Part shown: piece after piece, positions 52,961-61,297 of the stretch
Numbering within the stretch: the first letter of the stretch is position 1
Layout of the letters: the number at the start of each line of letters is the position of its first letter
From: Clostridium_AW malenominatum
Lineage (GTDB): Bacteria > Bacillota > Clostridia > Clostridiales > Clostridiaceae
Assembly: GCF_039521365.1 (NCBI RefSeq)
Contig: NZ_BAAACF010000002.1
Location: 1 to 64,000 of the forward strand
Length of the DNA stretch: 64,000 nt
Direction: 5' to 3'
Made by a program: the position numbers and the translations under genes
The notes under the pieces: generated by a model
The model's database searches: none
The model's input: only the letters and a program-made list of their open reading frames with translations
What the model was told of the DNA's origin: nothing

Positions 52961-53624
52961 ATAAACTTATTTCTAATCTAATAAGTCTCGCAATAACCTT
53001 TAAATTCTTTGCATCTACCGTGTCCGCTCTTACGCTATTTGGATTTCCTATTAGAAGGACTTTACTATTATCTAATTTTTTTATTTGTTTAATCTTTCTT
53101 TCTCCTTCAGCTTCAACTAAACAAATAGAGTTATTTATTATTTCCTGAGTAGAAACTGCAAGGGCTAAATCATCCTTAGCAATTCTAAACCCTACCATTT
53201 CATTATCTTCCACTTTTAAATAAAAAACCTTATCTTGGGAATACCCTTCTATTTTATTTCCTATAATAGGCAGCTGCTTACTTCCTAAGGCTTTATTTAA
53301 TGTATAATCATAAATTGGTATGTTTTTTAATACCGATCCAAATGCTTCATTCCAAATCTCATTTACCTTTTCTTTTTTAGGTTCATAACTAAACTTAGGT
53401 TCTTCCTTTTGAAAAACCTCTTCTTCAAAGGACATAGTTATATCATTTAAATCCTTACCCAAAACTTTGCCAATTCTATCTATCAAGTTTTGATTAATTA
53501 CCTTTCTTCCTGATTCAACTTCATTTATAAAATTCTCTGCAACTCCTAGCTTTTTTCCTAATTGCTTTGCTGATAAACCTGCTTCATTTCTTAATTGCTT
53601 TATTTTTTCTCCTACTCTGCTCAT
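52959..53624 (-). CDS. XRE-family regulator with degenerate LexA/S24-like domain
   Basis: This 221-residue protein has an N-terminal XRE helix-turn-helix (residues 4-58, GEKIKQLRNEAGLSAKQLGK). A C-terminal domain has the LexA/S24 peptidase layout (FYLKVEDNEMVGFRIAKDDL, then INNSICLVEAEGERKIKQI). In active S24 proteins the first motif has a catalytic Ser before Met (for example GxSM); here it is EM, so self-cleavage is unlikely. The domain may only dimerise or bind a ligand. It is 2 bases downstream of the DUF3783 gene, and the two form an operon. Target genes are unknown. Confidence 0.85.
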   Translation of the reverse strand: MSRVGEKIKQLRNEAGLSAKQLGKKLGVAENFINEVESGRKVINQNLIDRIGKVLGKDLNDITMSFEEEVFQKEEPKFSYEPKKEKVNEIWNEAFGSVLKNIPIYDYTLNKALGSKQLPIIGNKIEGYSQDKVFYLKVEDNEMVGFRIAKDDLALAVSTQEIINNSICLVEAEGERKIKQIKKLDNSKVLLIGNPNSVRADTVDAKNLKVIARLIRLEISL

Positions 53625-53626
53625 GT

Positions 53627-54004
53627 TTAAACACCTCGTTTTTTAAACCATTCTCTTTCTTCGATTAAATGTTCTAATAAATTTTTGAATGTCCAATCAA
53701 TAGACGTGGGGGTAACTACTGCAAGTATAGGCTGAGGACTGAAAACTCCCCTTAAAGATTTAATACAGCTATCTAATTCTAAATCACTTAAATTATTAAA
53801 CAGTATTACCTTTTCCTTTGGTAGATTATGTACATTAAAAACCCCTAGCTTTAAACCATCTATAATATCATTAATAGTCATATTACACATATTTTCCTCT
53901 ATTTCTGTATAAGATGGAAATCCTTTGCTTTTGAATAAATTTTCTAGAAGTATTTTATCTTCTTCTGTAAACCCATATATTAATATGCATTTATTATTCT
54001 CCAT
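53627..54004 (-). CDS. DUF3783 family protein
   Basis: This protein of 125 residues has the pattern of DUF3783: CILIYGFTEEDKILLENLF at the N terminus and KVILFNNLSDLELDSCIKSL, then PQPILAVVTPTSIDWTFKNLLEHLIEE split across the end. The family has no known role. The start is uncertain: AAAGGAG lies 11 bases before the ATG at 54004, while a further in-frame ATG at 54031 has only a weak Shine-Dalgarno. It is the first gene of a two-gene operon with the XRE regulator, a pairing that may be functional. Confidence 0.8.
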   Translation of the reverse strand: MENNKCILIYGFTEEDKILLENLFKSKGFPSYTEIEENMCNMTINDIIDGLKLGVFNVHNLPKEKVILFNNLSDLELDSCIKSLRGVFSPQPILAVVTPTSIDWTFKNLLEHLIEEREWFKKRGV

Positions 54005-54148
54005 ACTATCAGTCACTCCTTTCAAATTCATTTATTGCCATTTACCCTTTAATTATACAATATTTAATAAATATATGTATATACTAATATAAGTTTAATA
54101 ATCTGTAATTTTTTCACAGTTTTTAACTATAAAAGTCTAAAATACCTG

Positions 54149-54176
54149 TTGACAAGTAATAGTGTATAATTATAAA
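54149..54176 (+). promoter_or_regulatory. Candidate promoter of the glutamine synthetase gene
   Basis: TTGACA (54149-54154) and TATAAA (54171-54176) are 16 bases apart. A second TATAAT lies at 54165-54170. The start codon is about 50 bases downstream after GGAGGAAAA. No glutamine riboswitch was recognised. Confidence 0.55.
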
Positions 54177-54228
54177 ATCAACCATATAAATTTTTGTTCC
54201 CCACTTAATTTTAAAGGAGGAAAACACT

Positions 54229-56127
54229 ATGTTAGAAGATTTAATTTATGTAGTATACAAAGAAAATCATTCTGAAGAAGCTCTCCGCGAAATTTTTAAT
54301 TTACATCCTGAAATAAAATTTGTTTCTTTCGTTGGAGTTGACCTGGCAGGCAATGATACAGACGAAAAAATTCCGGTGTCTATTTTTATACAAGATTTAT
54401 ATACATTCTTAAAAGGTGCCGTTCAAACTGATGGTTCTTCCGTATCCTTTCCTGGTATTGCCTCTTTAAATAACGGTAAGATTGATATGATTGCTGATTT
54501 AGATGCAAATTGGTTTGTTGATTACAATTATGAGCATATAGACATAAAAACTGGCAAACCTATAGGTACCCTCCGCATTCCTTGTTATCTCTACCATGAC
54601 AATAAACCTATTGATTCAAGGCATTTATTAAAAAGTTCAATTGATTTCTTCAAAGATTCTCTTATTGATTTATTTAAAACTTATCCTGAAACATTATCTC
54701 AATTTAATATTAGCTTAGACGATATAGATTATATAGATGTTACTTCTGCTACTGAGTTAGAATTTTGGGTTAAAACTCCAAATGACAAAGCAGAAATAGA
54801 AGAGCTATCTACTTCTCAAGTATTACACGAACAATACTGGACTAGAACTAAAGGAGCCGTTAGAACTTCTCTCGAGCAATCTATTATGCTCTTGGAATAT
54901 TATGGTTTATCCCCTGAAATGGGTCATAAAGAAGTAGGTGGAGTTAAGGCAAAGTTAGATGACTCTGGTAAATTAACTCATATAATGGAGCAATTAGAGA
55001 TAGATTGGAAATATTCTAATCCTCTACAATGTGCCGATAACGAACTTCTGGCAAGAAATATAATAAAGGAAACCTTTAGAAGAAATGGATTAGATGTTAC
55101 TTTTTTAGCAAAGCCTGTAGATGGTGTTGCCGGTAGTGGAAAGCACGTTCATATAGGAATAGCTATTAAATTAAAAAATGGTAAGAAAATAAACTTATTT
55201 TCAACAAATAAAGAACACTTTTTAAGCAATATAGGATATTCTGCTTTAATGGGAATCCTTAAAAATTATGAAGTTATAAATCCTTTTATATCTTCCACTA
55301 ATGATTCCTTCAGAAGGTTAAAGCCTGGTTTTGAAGCTCCTGTATGTATTGTAACTTCCATAGGTCATGCTGTGGAATTGCCATCAAGAAATAGAACTAT
55401 ATTAGTAGGTGTAGTAAGAGATCTTCAAAATTCCCTTTCCACAAGATTTGAATTAAGATCTCCAAATCCTCATACAAATACTTATCTAGCTATAGCTACT
55501 CTCTATTTAACTATGCTAGATGGGATTAAATATGCTATAGAAAATAAAAAGTCTGAGGACGAATTATTAGCGGAATTATCAAAGAAAGCTGGAGAAAGCA
55601 GTGATTATTTAGAAAAAAATAGAGCTTATAGATCTGAAGAAAACATATTTGAAGACTTTACACAGGAAGAAAGGGAAAATTATTTTGGAAAAGTACCAGC
55701 TACAGTATATGAAAACTTAATCTCCTTTGAAAATTATCCTGAAAAATTAAAAGCTCTACAAGCCGGAGAAATATTTACTGATAAAATTATTAATAGCTTT
55801 AAATTAGCTGCATTAAGCAGATGGGTTACAGAAATCACTCACAGACTTATTAATAATTACGCTGAAGAAATTAGAAGTTATAAAATGATACATTCAAAGG
55901 ATACATCTTCTGATTTAGATATGTCTAATTGGATGCGAATAAATGAACTAAGACAGCATATTATGAAGGATACTCATAATTATAAAAGTTTATTTACAAA
56001 AATTAGAGAAGCTGAAGAAAATAACGACTACAAAGAAATTTCTGACTTACAAAAGGAATTAGATTTAGAAATGGTAAGGTTAAGAAAGCTTTATGACTGT
56101 TATAAGAAAAATATATTAGATATATAA
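54229..56127 (+). CDS. Glutamine synthetase family protein, long form
   Basis: This 632-residue protein contains the glutamine synthetase fold. It has a beta-grasp part with DGSSVSFPGI and metal-ligand region ATELEFWV, then GSGKHVHIGI, STNDSFRRLKPGFEAP and the C-terminal glutamate motif STRFELRSPNPHTNTYLAI. These match GSI blocks in order, with changes. It is some 180 residues longer than bacterial GSI. The additional C-terminal part (about 440-632) is helical and charged, probably a coiled coil. It may make glutamine or act on a related amine. No adenylylation-type control or GlnR gene is visible nearby. It is monocistronic. Confidence 0.85.
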   Translation: MLEDLIYVVYKENHSEEALREIFNLHPEIKFVSFVGVDLAGNDTDEKIPVSIFIQDLYTFLKGAVQTDGSSVSFPGIASLNNGKIDMIADLDANWFVDYNYEHIDIKTGKPIGTLRIPCYLYHDNKPIDSRHLLKSSIDFFKDSLIDLFKTYPETLSQFNISLDDIDYIDVTSATELEFWVKTPNDKAEIEELSTSQVLHEQYWTRTKGAVRTSLEQSIMLLEYYGLSPEMGHKEVGGVKAKLDDSGKLTHIMEQLEIDWKYSNPLQCADNELLARNIIKETFRRNGLDVTFLAKPVDGVAGSGKHVHIGIAIKLKNGKKINLFSTNKEHFLSNIGYSALMGILKNYEVINPFISSTNDSFRRLKPGFEAPVCIVTSIGHAVELPSRNRTILVGVVRDLQNSLSTRFELRSPNPHTNTYLAIATLYLTMLDGIKYAIENKKSEDELLAELSKKAGESSDYLEKNRAYRSEENIFEDFTQEERENYFGKVPATVYENLISFENYPEKLKALQAGEIFTDKIINSFKLAALSRWVTEITHRLINNYAEEIRSYKMIHSKDTSSDLDMSNWMRINELRQHIMKDTHNYKSLFTKIREAEENNDYKEISDLQKELDLEMVRLRKLYDCYKKNILDI

Positions 56128-56131
56128 TAAT

Positions 56132-56168
56132 AAAACCCTCTATAGACTAACATCTATCGAGGGTTTTT
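56132..56168. terminator. Bidirectional terminator between glutamine synthetase and 2H phosphoesterase genes
   Basis: AAAACCCTC and GAGGGTTTT with inner TATAG/CTATC-type pairing form a stem that is A/T-flanked. It lies between convergent genes. Confidence 0.8.
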
Positions 56169-56169
56169 G

Positions 56170-56718
56170 TTAATAATCTCTTAACTGGAAAGATTTTATT
56201 AGCATGTCCTTTTTATTATTTATAGGCTTCCATAGCTCAATTTTTTCTACAGTAATTGTTTGCTTAATATTCTTATCTTTAACAAATTCACAGGCATTTA
56301 AGTATTCTCTACTACTCCATTCTCTACTAGCAAAATTAGTATTTGCTAACGATATGTGCATATCCCAATTTTCTATATTATCTCTCACTTTAAAATTACT
56401 TAACTTTAAAGTGTCATTTATTTGTCTAGTTAATCTTCCTATGTAACCTTTTTTTTGAAGTTTTAGATTTACTGATTTATATGGAGGATCAAAGCATATA
56501 GCCCCATCTACCATGACTTTAAATTTTTTATATGGCTTAATTATATTACCTACTATAGAACATACTTCTTCTATACTTGGATCGTCTATAACTTCTAAGG
56601 TTATATGTAGCATAGGCATATTTTTATATAGCTTGTATTTTTTACATATACTTCTTTGAATCCCTTCAATATACTTATAAGATTCATTATCAAATAAAGC
56701 AACTAAGTAATACTTCAT
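56170..56718 (-). CDS. 2H phosphoesterase, LigT/2'-5' RNA ligase family
   Basis: This 182-residue protein has the two HxT/S motifs that define the 2H family: His38-Ile-Thr40 (MLHITLEV) and His121-Ile-Ser123 (DMHISLAN). The family includes 2'-5' RNA ligases and cyclic phosphodiesterases acting on RNA ends or ADP-ribose cyclic phosphate. The start is at the first ATG. The Shine-Dalgarno is not obvious (AAAAAAATG). The gene stands alone between glutamine synthetase and DUF1540 genes. The substrate is not known. Confidence 0.88.
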   Translation of the reverse strand: MKYYLVALFDNESYKYIEGIQRSICKKYKLYKNMPMLHITLEVIDDPSIEEVCSIVGNIIKPYKKFKVMVDGAICFDPPYKSVNLKLQKKGYIGRLTRQINDTLKLSNFKVRDNIENWDMHISLANTNFASREWSSREYLNACEFVKDKNIKQTITVEKIELWKPINNKKDMLIKSFQLRDY

Positions 56719-56850
56719 TTTTTTCCCCCAATTTTTAACAACATATTTTATTTATCATTAATATGTATTATTGCATACATAATTAAATTACAATTTGAAA
56801 TAATAATAATAGTTTCATTCTAAAATAATTTTTACAGGAGGGATTTTTAT

Positions 56851-57009
56851 ATGAAACATAATAATAGTATAGCATGTAGAGTTGATGAGTGCAAATTCCA
56901 TTGTAAGGATGATGATTATTGCACATTAGATCAAATTTTAGTTGCAAAGCATGAGCCTGTAGCTAAAACTGTAGAGTGTACTGATTGCGCTAGTTTTGAA
57001 AAAAAATAA
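56851..57009 (+). CDS. DUF1540 cysteine-rich small protein
   Basis: This is a 52-residue gene, too short for most gene screens. CAGGAGGGA lies 7 bases before the ATG. The product has six Cys (positions 9, 14, 18, 24, 43, 46) in the DUF1540 pattern ACRVDECKFHCKDDDYC ... ECTDCASF. This suggests a small metal-binding protein; the family is common in clostridia and has no known function. It has its own terminator. Nothing else was seen between the 2H phosphoesterase and murA. Confidence 0.88.
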   Translation: MKHNNSIACRVDECKFHCKDDDYCTLDQILVAKHEPVAKTVECTDCASFEKK

Positions 57010-57016
57010 AAATAAA

Positions 57017-57051
57017 TAAAAAAGTTCAGAGGAAAACCTTTGAACTTTTTT
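57017..57051 (+). terminator. Terminator after the DUF1540 gene
   Basis: AAAAAGTTCA and TGAACTTTTT form a 10-bp stem around GAGGAAAACCTT, followed by T-rich sequence. It lies directly after the stop. Confidence 0.8.
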
Positions 57052-57111
57052 ATTTATTTTTATTTTAACTCTTCACATTTTTAAAATTAGTGTTAAAATG
57101 GTATGGATTTA

Positions 57112-57120
57112 TGATATAAT
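57112..57120 (+). promoter_or_regulatory. Extended -10 promoter of murA
   Basis: TGATATAAT (57112-57120) is a perfect -10 with the TGn extension. A -35 is poor, as allowed for extended -10 promoters. The start codon is about 80-90 bases downstream, which leaves a short leader. Confidence 0.5.
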
Positions 57121-57209
57121 ATAGCTTGTGATAAAATAAGTATAAGTTTACGTATGTAAGTTCAATATATAAATATAATAATATTAATAGATAAGGATGG
57201 ATGCGGGGA

Positions 57210-58469
57210 ATGGAGAAATTAGTTATAACCGGTGGTAACTCCCTAAATGGTAAAGTAGATATTAGTGGAGCTAAGAATGCTGCTGTAGCAATACTTCCAG
57301 CAGCTATAATAGCAGCTACAGGACTTTGCATTATTGACAATATTCCAGATATAGATGACGTTCATTGTATAGAGAGAATAATAGAAAACCTTGGTTGCAA
57401 GGTTAAGGTTTCAGCTAACTCAGTAATTATTGATAGCTCTTCTTTAAATAGCTATAATGCAAATACTGAGGATGTAAGAAAAATGAGAGCTTCTTACTAT
57501 TTAATAGGAGCATTACTTGCAAGATTTAAAAAAGCTAGAGTTGAAATGCCTGGAGGTTGCGCTATAGGGGTAAGACCTATAGATCAGCATATAAAGGGTT
57601 TTGAAGCTTTAGGAGCAAAAGTTACTATTGAGCATGGTTCAGTATTTGTTGAAGCTGAAAAGCTTATTGGTACAAATATATTTTTTGATGTAGTAAGTGT
57701 TGGCGCTACAATAAATGTGATGTTGGCTGCGACTCTTGCTGAAGGAACTACAGTTTTGGAAAATGCAGCAAAAGAACCCCATGTAGTAGATGTAGCAAAT
57801 TTCTTAAATTCCATGGGTGCAAATATAAAGGGTGCAGGTACTGATATTATAAGAATAACTGGGGTAGAAGAACTAACAGGATGTTCCTATAGTGTAATTC
57901 CTGACCAAATTGAAGCAGGTACATATATGATAGCTGCAGCTGCTTGTGGTGGAGAAGTAACCATAAATAATGTAATACCTAAGCACTTAGAGTCAATTAG
58001 TGCAAAGCTTATAGAAATGGGAGTAGAAATTTTTGAAAATGGCGACTCCGTTACTGTTAAATCAAATAAGAATCTAAAAGGCGTAAATGTTAAAACTTTG
58101 CCTTATCCTGGCTTTCCAACAGATGTTCAGCAGCCAATGAGCACATTGCTTTGCATATCTGAAGGAAGAAGTCTTATAAATGAAAGTATTTGGGAGAGTA
58201 GATTTAAGCATATAGATGAATTAAAAAAAATGGGAGCTAACGTAAAATTAGAGGGTAGAACCGCTATTATTGATGGTGTGGATAGACTTACAGGTGCCAT
58301 AGTTAAGGCTACAGATTTGAGAGCTGGTGCTGCTATGATAATAGCAGGATTAGTAGCTGAAGGAAATACTGAAGTTTTAGATATAGAACACATAGATAGA
58401 GGATATCCTCATATAGAAAATAAATTTAACGCACTAGGAGCTCATATTACAAGAGTTTCTATTAAATAA
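57210..58469 (+). CDS. murA: UDP-N-acetylglucosamine 1-carboxyvinyltransferase
   Basis: MurA makes the first committed peptidoglycan precursor from UDP-GlcNAc and PEP. The 419-residue enzyme shows ISGAKNAAVAILPA (Lys22) and the fosfomycin-target cysteine Cys117 in MPGGCAIGVRPIDQHIKG. VVSVGATINVMLAATLAEG and DLRAGAAMIIAGL are also present. The start may be the ATG at 57201 or at 57210; the second gives the usual N terminus MEKLVITGG. Clostridia often have two MurA copies. The MBL gene follows after 13 bases, and the two are probably an operon. Confidence 0.95.
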   Translation: MEKLVITGGNSLNGKVDISGAKNAAVAILPAAIIAATGLCIIDNIPDIDDVHCIERIIENLGCKVKVSANSVIIDSSSLNSYNANTEDVRKMRASYYLIGALLARFKKARVEMPGGCAIGVRPIDQHIKGFEALGAKVTIEHGSVFVEAEKLIGTNIFFDVVSVGATINVMLAATLAEGTTVLENAAKEPHVVDVANFLNSMGANIKGAGTDIIRITGVEELTGCSYSVIPDQIEAGTYMIAAAACGGEVTINNVIPKHLESISAKLIEMGVEIFENGDSVTVKSNKNLKGVNVKTLPYPGFPTDVQQPMSTLLCISEGRSLINESIWESRFKHIDELKKMGANVKLEGRTAIIDGVDRLTGAIVKATDLRAGAAMIIAGLVAEGNTEVLDIEHIDRGYPHIENKFNALGAHITRVSIK

Positions 58470-58482
58470 GGTGGAGAAATTT

Positions 58483-59268
58483 ATGCATTTTTGTTCATTA
58501 TATAGCGGAAGTAGTGGTAATAGTGTTTTTGTTTCGTCAAAAAAAGCAAAAATACTTATTGATGCAGGACTTCCAGGAAAAAGTATAGAGCAAGCATTAT
58601 GCTCAATTGGTCAATCTCCTAGTGAAATAGATGCTATACTTGTTACTCATGAACACAGCGACCATACTAAGGGTGTCGGAGTTCTTTCTAGGAAATATAA
58701 TATTCCTATTTATACCCACGCTAAAACTTGGGAAAGCATGATATGCAATATAGGAAAAATAAAAGAAGAAAATATAAAAATCTTCAGTGATAATTGTATT
58801 ACTATTAAAGATATGGATATAATTAGTTATGATATACCTCATGATGCGGCGTGTCCTAAGGGTTACGCTGTACATCATGAAGGAAAGAAATTTTGTTTAG
58901 CTACAGATTTAGGACACTTTTCACCAGAAGTCGAATGTGCCTTAAAAGATGCAGATGCTATACTTCTAGAAAGTAATCACGATGTAGAAATGTTAAAATT
59001 TGGACCTTATCCATATCCTCTAAAAAGAAGGATTTTGAGTAATATAGGTCATTTGTCTAATGAAGATTGTGGAAAAGCTTTGCTTAAAGTATTAGCGAAT
59101 AGCAGAAAAAAAATAATGCTAGGACATTTAAGTAAAACTAATAATTATCCAGACTTAGCCTATCAAACTGTGTTAAATATACTTTTAGAAAATGGAATTG
59201 TTTTAGATAAGGACGTTGAACTTTTTATGGCTAGTAGGAATATGCCAAGTGACTATATAGAAATTTAA
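58483..59268 (+). CDS. Metallo-beta-lactamase fold protein, YycJ/WalJ-like
   Basis: This 261-residue MBL-fold hydrolase has the metal motif THEHSDH at about 55-61 and the N-terminal signature CSLYSGSSGNSVFVSSKKAKILIDAG split across the first strands. It has further histidines (SNHDVEML, GHLSNEDCG). It resembles B. subtilis YycJ (WalJ), a DNA exonuclease encoded beside the WalRK cell-wall regulators. The GTG at 58471 overlaps the Shine-Dalgarno (GGTGGAG), so the ATG at 58483 is used. It is 13 bases after murA and 15 before the GerMN gene. Confidence 0.9.
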   Translation: MHFCSLYSGSSGNSVFVSSKKAKILIDAGLPGKSIEQALCSIGQSPSEIDAILVTHEHSDHTKGVGVLSRKYNIPIYTHAKTWESMICNIGKIKEENIKIFSDNCITIKDMDIISYDIPHDAACPKGYAVHHEGKKFCLATDLGHFSPEVECALKDADAILLESNHDVEMLKFGPYPYPLKRRILSNIGHLSNEDCGKALLKVLANSRKKIMLGHLSKTNNYPDLAYQTVLNILLENGIVLDKDVELFMASRNMPSDYIEI

Positions 59269-59283
59269 AGAAGGGTGAATAAT

Positions 59284-59850
59284 ATGAAAAAGATTATAAA
59301 TATTATTCTTTGTTCTACTTTAATCTTTTCGTCAACTACGCTAATTGCTTGCGAAAAAAGAGACAAACTTAGCACTCAAAACAAAGAAAAAATTGAAAAG
59401 TTAAATCTAACTAATGCTAAGGAAGATACTGTAGAACTTCAGCTATTTTTCGACGCATCAAAAAATAGTAAGAAACCTGAAATAGCCATAGAAGAAAGAC
59501 TTATAAAAAGTAATGAGTTGCTAGGTGAAGTAATAATTCTTGAAATTATTAAAGGGCCAACAGTTAATAGCAATCTTAAGCCAATTTTACCAAGAGAAAC
59601 TCGATTAATAAGTTTTTCAATAAATGAAAAAATAGCTTATGTGAATTTAAGTAAAGAAGCTATTACTAAAATGTCTTCTTCTAAAGAAGAGGCTTCTTTA
59701 AGGAGCATAATTTGGTCATTAACTACTATTCCTTCCATTGAGAAGGTTAAAATCTTAGTAGATAATAATGATGCCATCACTTTAGGCGGAAATTATGATA
59801 TATCAAAACCATTAGGAAGAGGAGATATTGAAAGTGCTAAACTTAAATAA
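59284..59850 (+). CDS. GerMN-domain lipoprotein
   Basis: This 188-residue exported lipoprotein has a signal peptide with lipobox TLIAC (Cys23) and one GerMN domain (about 60-175, with VELQLFFDA, LLGEVIILEIIKGP and KIAYVNLSKEAI). GerM in B. subtilis has two such domains and acts in sporulation and germination; single-domain relatives are often called sporulation/germination lipoproteins. AGAAGGGTGA precedes the ATG at 59284. It is 15 bases after the MBL gene and so part of the murA operon. Confidence 0.87.
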   Translation: MKKIINIILCSTLIFSSTTLIACEKRDKLSTQNKEKIEKLNLTNAKEDTVELQLFFDASKNSKKPEIAIEERLIKSNELLGEVIILEIIKGPTVNSNLKPILPRETRLISFSINEKIAYVNLSKEAITKMSSSKEEASLRSIIWSLTTIPSIEKVKILVDNNDAITLGGNYDISKPLGRGDIESAKLK

Positions 59851-59938
59851 TCTTCTTGATTAATACTATTTATTGAATATAAAACAATTTTTTATTATAA
59901 TAAATCACATTAAAAACTTTACTAAAGGAGAAGTGTAT

Positions 59939-60439
59939 ATGAGTTTATATAAGCAATGGACAGACATGGTAGTGGATTATGTTAAAACAAAGGGTGAAGC
60001 AGCTTTTTGGAGTGAATATAGTTCAATAGAAAAAAATATTTACACTCAAGTATTAGCAGAACACAATAATAAAATTGATGGTACAATTAAGGATTTATCC
60101 GAAAAGTATAATATCCCTACTATTTTCTTCATGGGATTTTTAGATGGGATAAATGATAGTCTTAAAACATCCTTAGATTTAGATACAATGGATGAAAATT
60201 CAGAAATAGACTTAGTTATAGATTTTGAAAAACTATATTTTAATATGTTAGATGCAAAAGCTGATTATCTTTACGAACTTCCTCAATGGGAAGCTATCTT
60301 TTCACCAGAAAAAAGAAAAGAAATTCGTAATCAATGGAAGAACACAAAAACTATTGTAAATGCTAATAAAATAGGTAGAAACGATCCTTGCTCCTGTGGT
60401 AGTGGCAAGAAATATAAGAAATGTTGTGGAAACAATTAA
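59939..60439 (+). CDS. SEC-C motif protein
   Basis: This 166-residue protein ends with a zinc-binding SEC-C motif (NDPCSCGSGKKYKKCCG, about 149-165), the metal module also found at the end of SecA. The rest is helical, with WTDMVVDYVKTKGEAAFWSEY at the N terminus, and resembles small clostridial SEC-C proteins of unknown role. The longer frame upstream is non-coding leader; AAAGGAGAAG serves the ATG at 59939. A strong terminator follows. Confidence 0.88.
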   Translation: MSLYKQWTDMVVDYVKTKGEAAFWSEYSSIEKNIYTQVLAEHNNKIDGTIKDLSEKYNIPTIFFMGFLDGINDSLKTSLDLDTMDENSEIDLVIDFEKLYFNMLDAKADYLYELPQWEAIFSPEKRKEIRNQWKNTKTIVNANKIGRNDPCSCGSGKKYKKCCGNN

Positions 60440-60469
60440 TAATTGAATATAATTAAGAAATAATATACT

Positions 60470-60494
60470 AGGGGCTGCTTAACAGCCCCTTTTA
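60470..60494 (+). terminator. Terminator after the SEC-C gene
   Basis: AGGGGCTG and CAGCCCCT (60470-60477 and 60483-60490) form a GC-rich stem with loop CTTAA. TTTT follows. Confidence 0.88.
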
Positions 60495-60524
60495 AATTAA
60501 CTTTATTAAAATAGGTGGTGGATT

Positions 60525-61004
60525 ATGAATATAACTATAATTTCTGTTGGAAAAATTAAAGAAAATTATTTAAAATTAGCTATAGATGAATATTCAAAAA
60601 GGCTTTCAAAGTACTGTAAATTAGAAATTATTGAGGTCCCTGATGAAAAAACTCCTGAAAATGCCTCTCCTAAAGAAGAGTACATAATAAAGGAAAAGGA
60701 AGGAGATAGAATTTTAAAGTATATAAAAGATAATTCCTATATAATAACTCTAGCTATAGATGGAAAAATGCTTTCTTCAGAAGATTTAGCAGATTTCATA
60801 AAGGAGCAAGGCCTTCGCGGTAATAGTCATTTAACATTTATAATAGGCGGTTCCCTAGGGCTTTCAAAGGAAGTTTTATCTAAAGCAAATTTAAAACTCT
60901 CTTTCTCAAAAATGACCTTTCCCCATCAGTTAATGAGGGTGATTTTATTAGAGCAAGTTTATAGGGGATTTAGAATTATTAACGGTGAACCGTATCATAA
61001 ATGA
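60525..61004 (+). CDS. rlmH: 23S rRNA pseudouridine-1915 N3-methyltransferase
   Basis: RlmH is a SPOUT methyltransferase that modifies pseudouridine 1915 in helix 69 of 23S rRNA. The 159-residue length is diagnostic. Motifs include the N terminus ITIISVGKIKENYLKLAIDE, IIGGSLGLSKEVLSKA in the knot, and the C-terminal tail RGFRIINGEPYHK. It lies right after the SEC-C terminator and is the last conserved housekeeping gene before the agr-like locus. Confidence 0.97.
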   Translation: MNITIISVGKIKENYLKLAIDEYSKRLSKYCKLEIIEVPDEKTPENASPKEEYIIKEKEGDRILKYIKDNSYIITLAIDGKMLSSEDLADFIKEQGLRGNSHLTFIIGGSLGLSKEVLSKANLKLSFSKMTFPHQLMRVILLEQVYRGFRIINGEPYHK

Positions 61005-61061
61005 CAGTATGTCTTTTTATATAATCATTATATATCAAATATTCTTATATTTTACTTCTAA

Positions 61062-61103
61062 TTGTAGAAATATATTCCAAATTGCCTCTAACTATTATAT
61101 AAT
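61062..61103 (+). promoter_or_regulatory. agr-like promoter 1 with conserved upstream box
   Basis: TATAAT (61098-61103) lies inside a 14-base perfect palindrome (61092-61105). The -35 position is poor (TTCCAA). TTGTAGAAATAT at 61062-61073 recurs upstream of the second agrC at 63294-63305, in both cases 36 bases before TATAAT. This is expected of an activator-dependent promoter, probably bound by an AgrA-like LytTR regulator encoded outside the window. Confidence 0.6.
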
Positions 61104-61143
61104 AGAAATTATATACAATAATTTTAAAATGGGGGGATTTCAA

Positions 61144-61275
61144 ATGAAAAAATTCTACAAATTTATGGGCACAATGTTTTTAGGCCTAGCTTCATTAATT
61201 ATCGTTGTAGGACCTGCATCTTTTAGCGGCATAGGTATTGAAGAAATGCCGGAATCCATTAAAAACAGTAGATAA
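61144..61275 (+). CDS. agrD: AgrD-like cyclic autoinducer precursor, no cysteine
   Basis: This 43-residue peptide has the AgrD layout: a hydrophobic amphipathic leader (FYKFMGTMFLGLASLIIVV), a core, and an acidic tail (IEEMPESIKNSR) of the DExxxPxxL type. AgrD peptides normally use Cys for a thiolactone; here there is none. Alignment on the tail proline puts Ser26 (ring SFSGI) in that place, so a serine lactone is predicted; Ser28 is the alternative. A strong Shine-Dalgarno (GGGGGG) precedes the ATG. agrC and agrB follow, which supports the assignment. Confidence 0.82.
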   Translation: MKKFYKFMGTMFLGLASLIIVVGPASFSGIGIEEMPESIKNSR

Positions 61276-61297
61276 CCTTACCATTTACGAAAGATAA

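Noticed and set aside
57010..57209. Riboswitch upstream of murA
   Set aside because: The leader is short and A/T-rich with only the DUF1540 terminator as structure; nothing resembles a known riboswitch.
57065..57340. Minus-strand frame over the murA promoter and 5' end
   Set aside because: It would cover the extended -10 promoter and the start of murA, has no Shine-Dalgarno, and shows no protein pattern.
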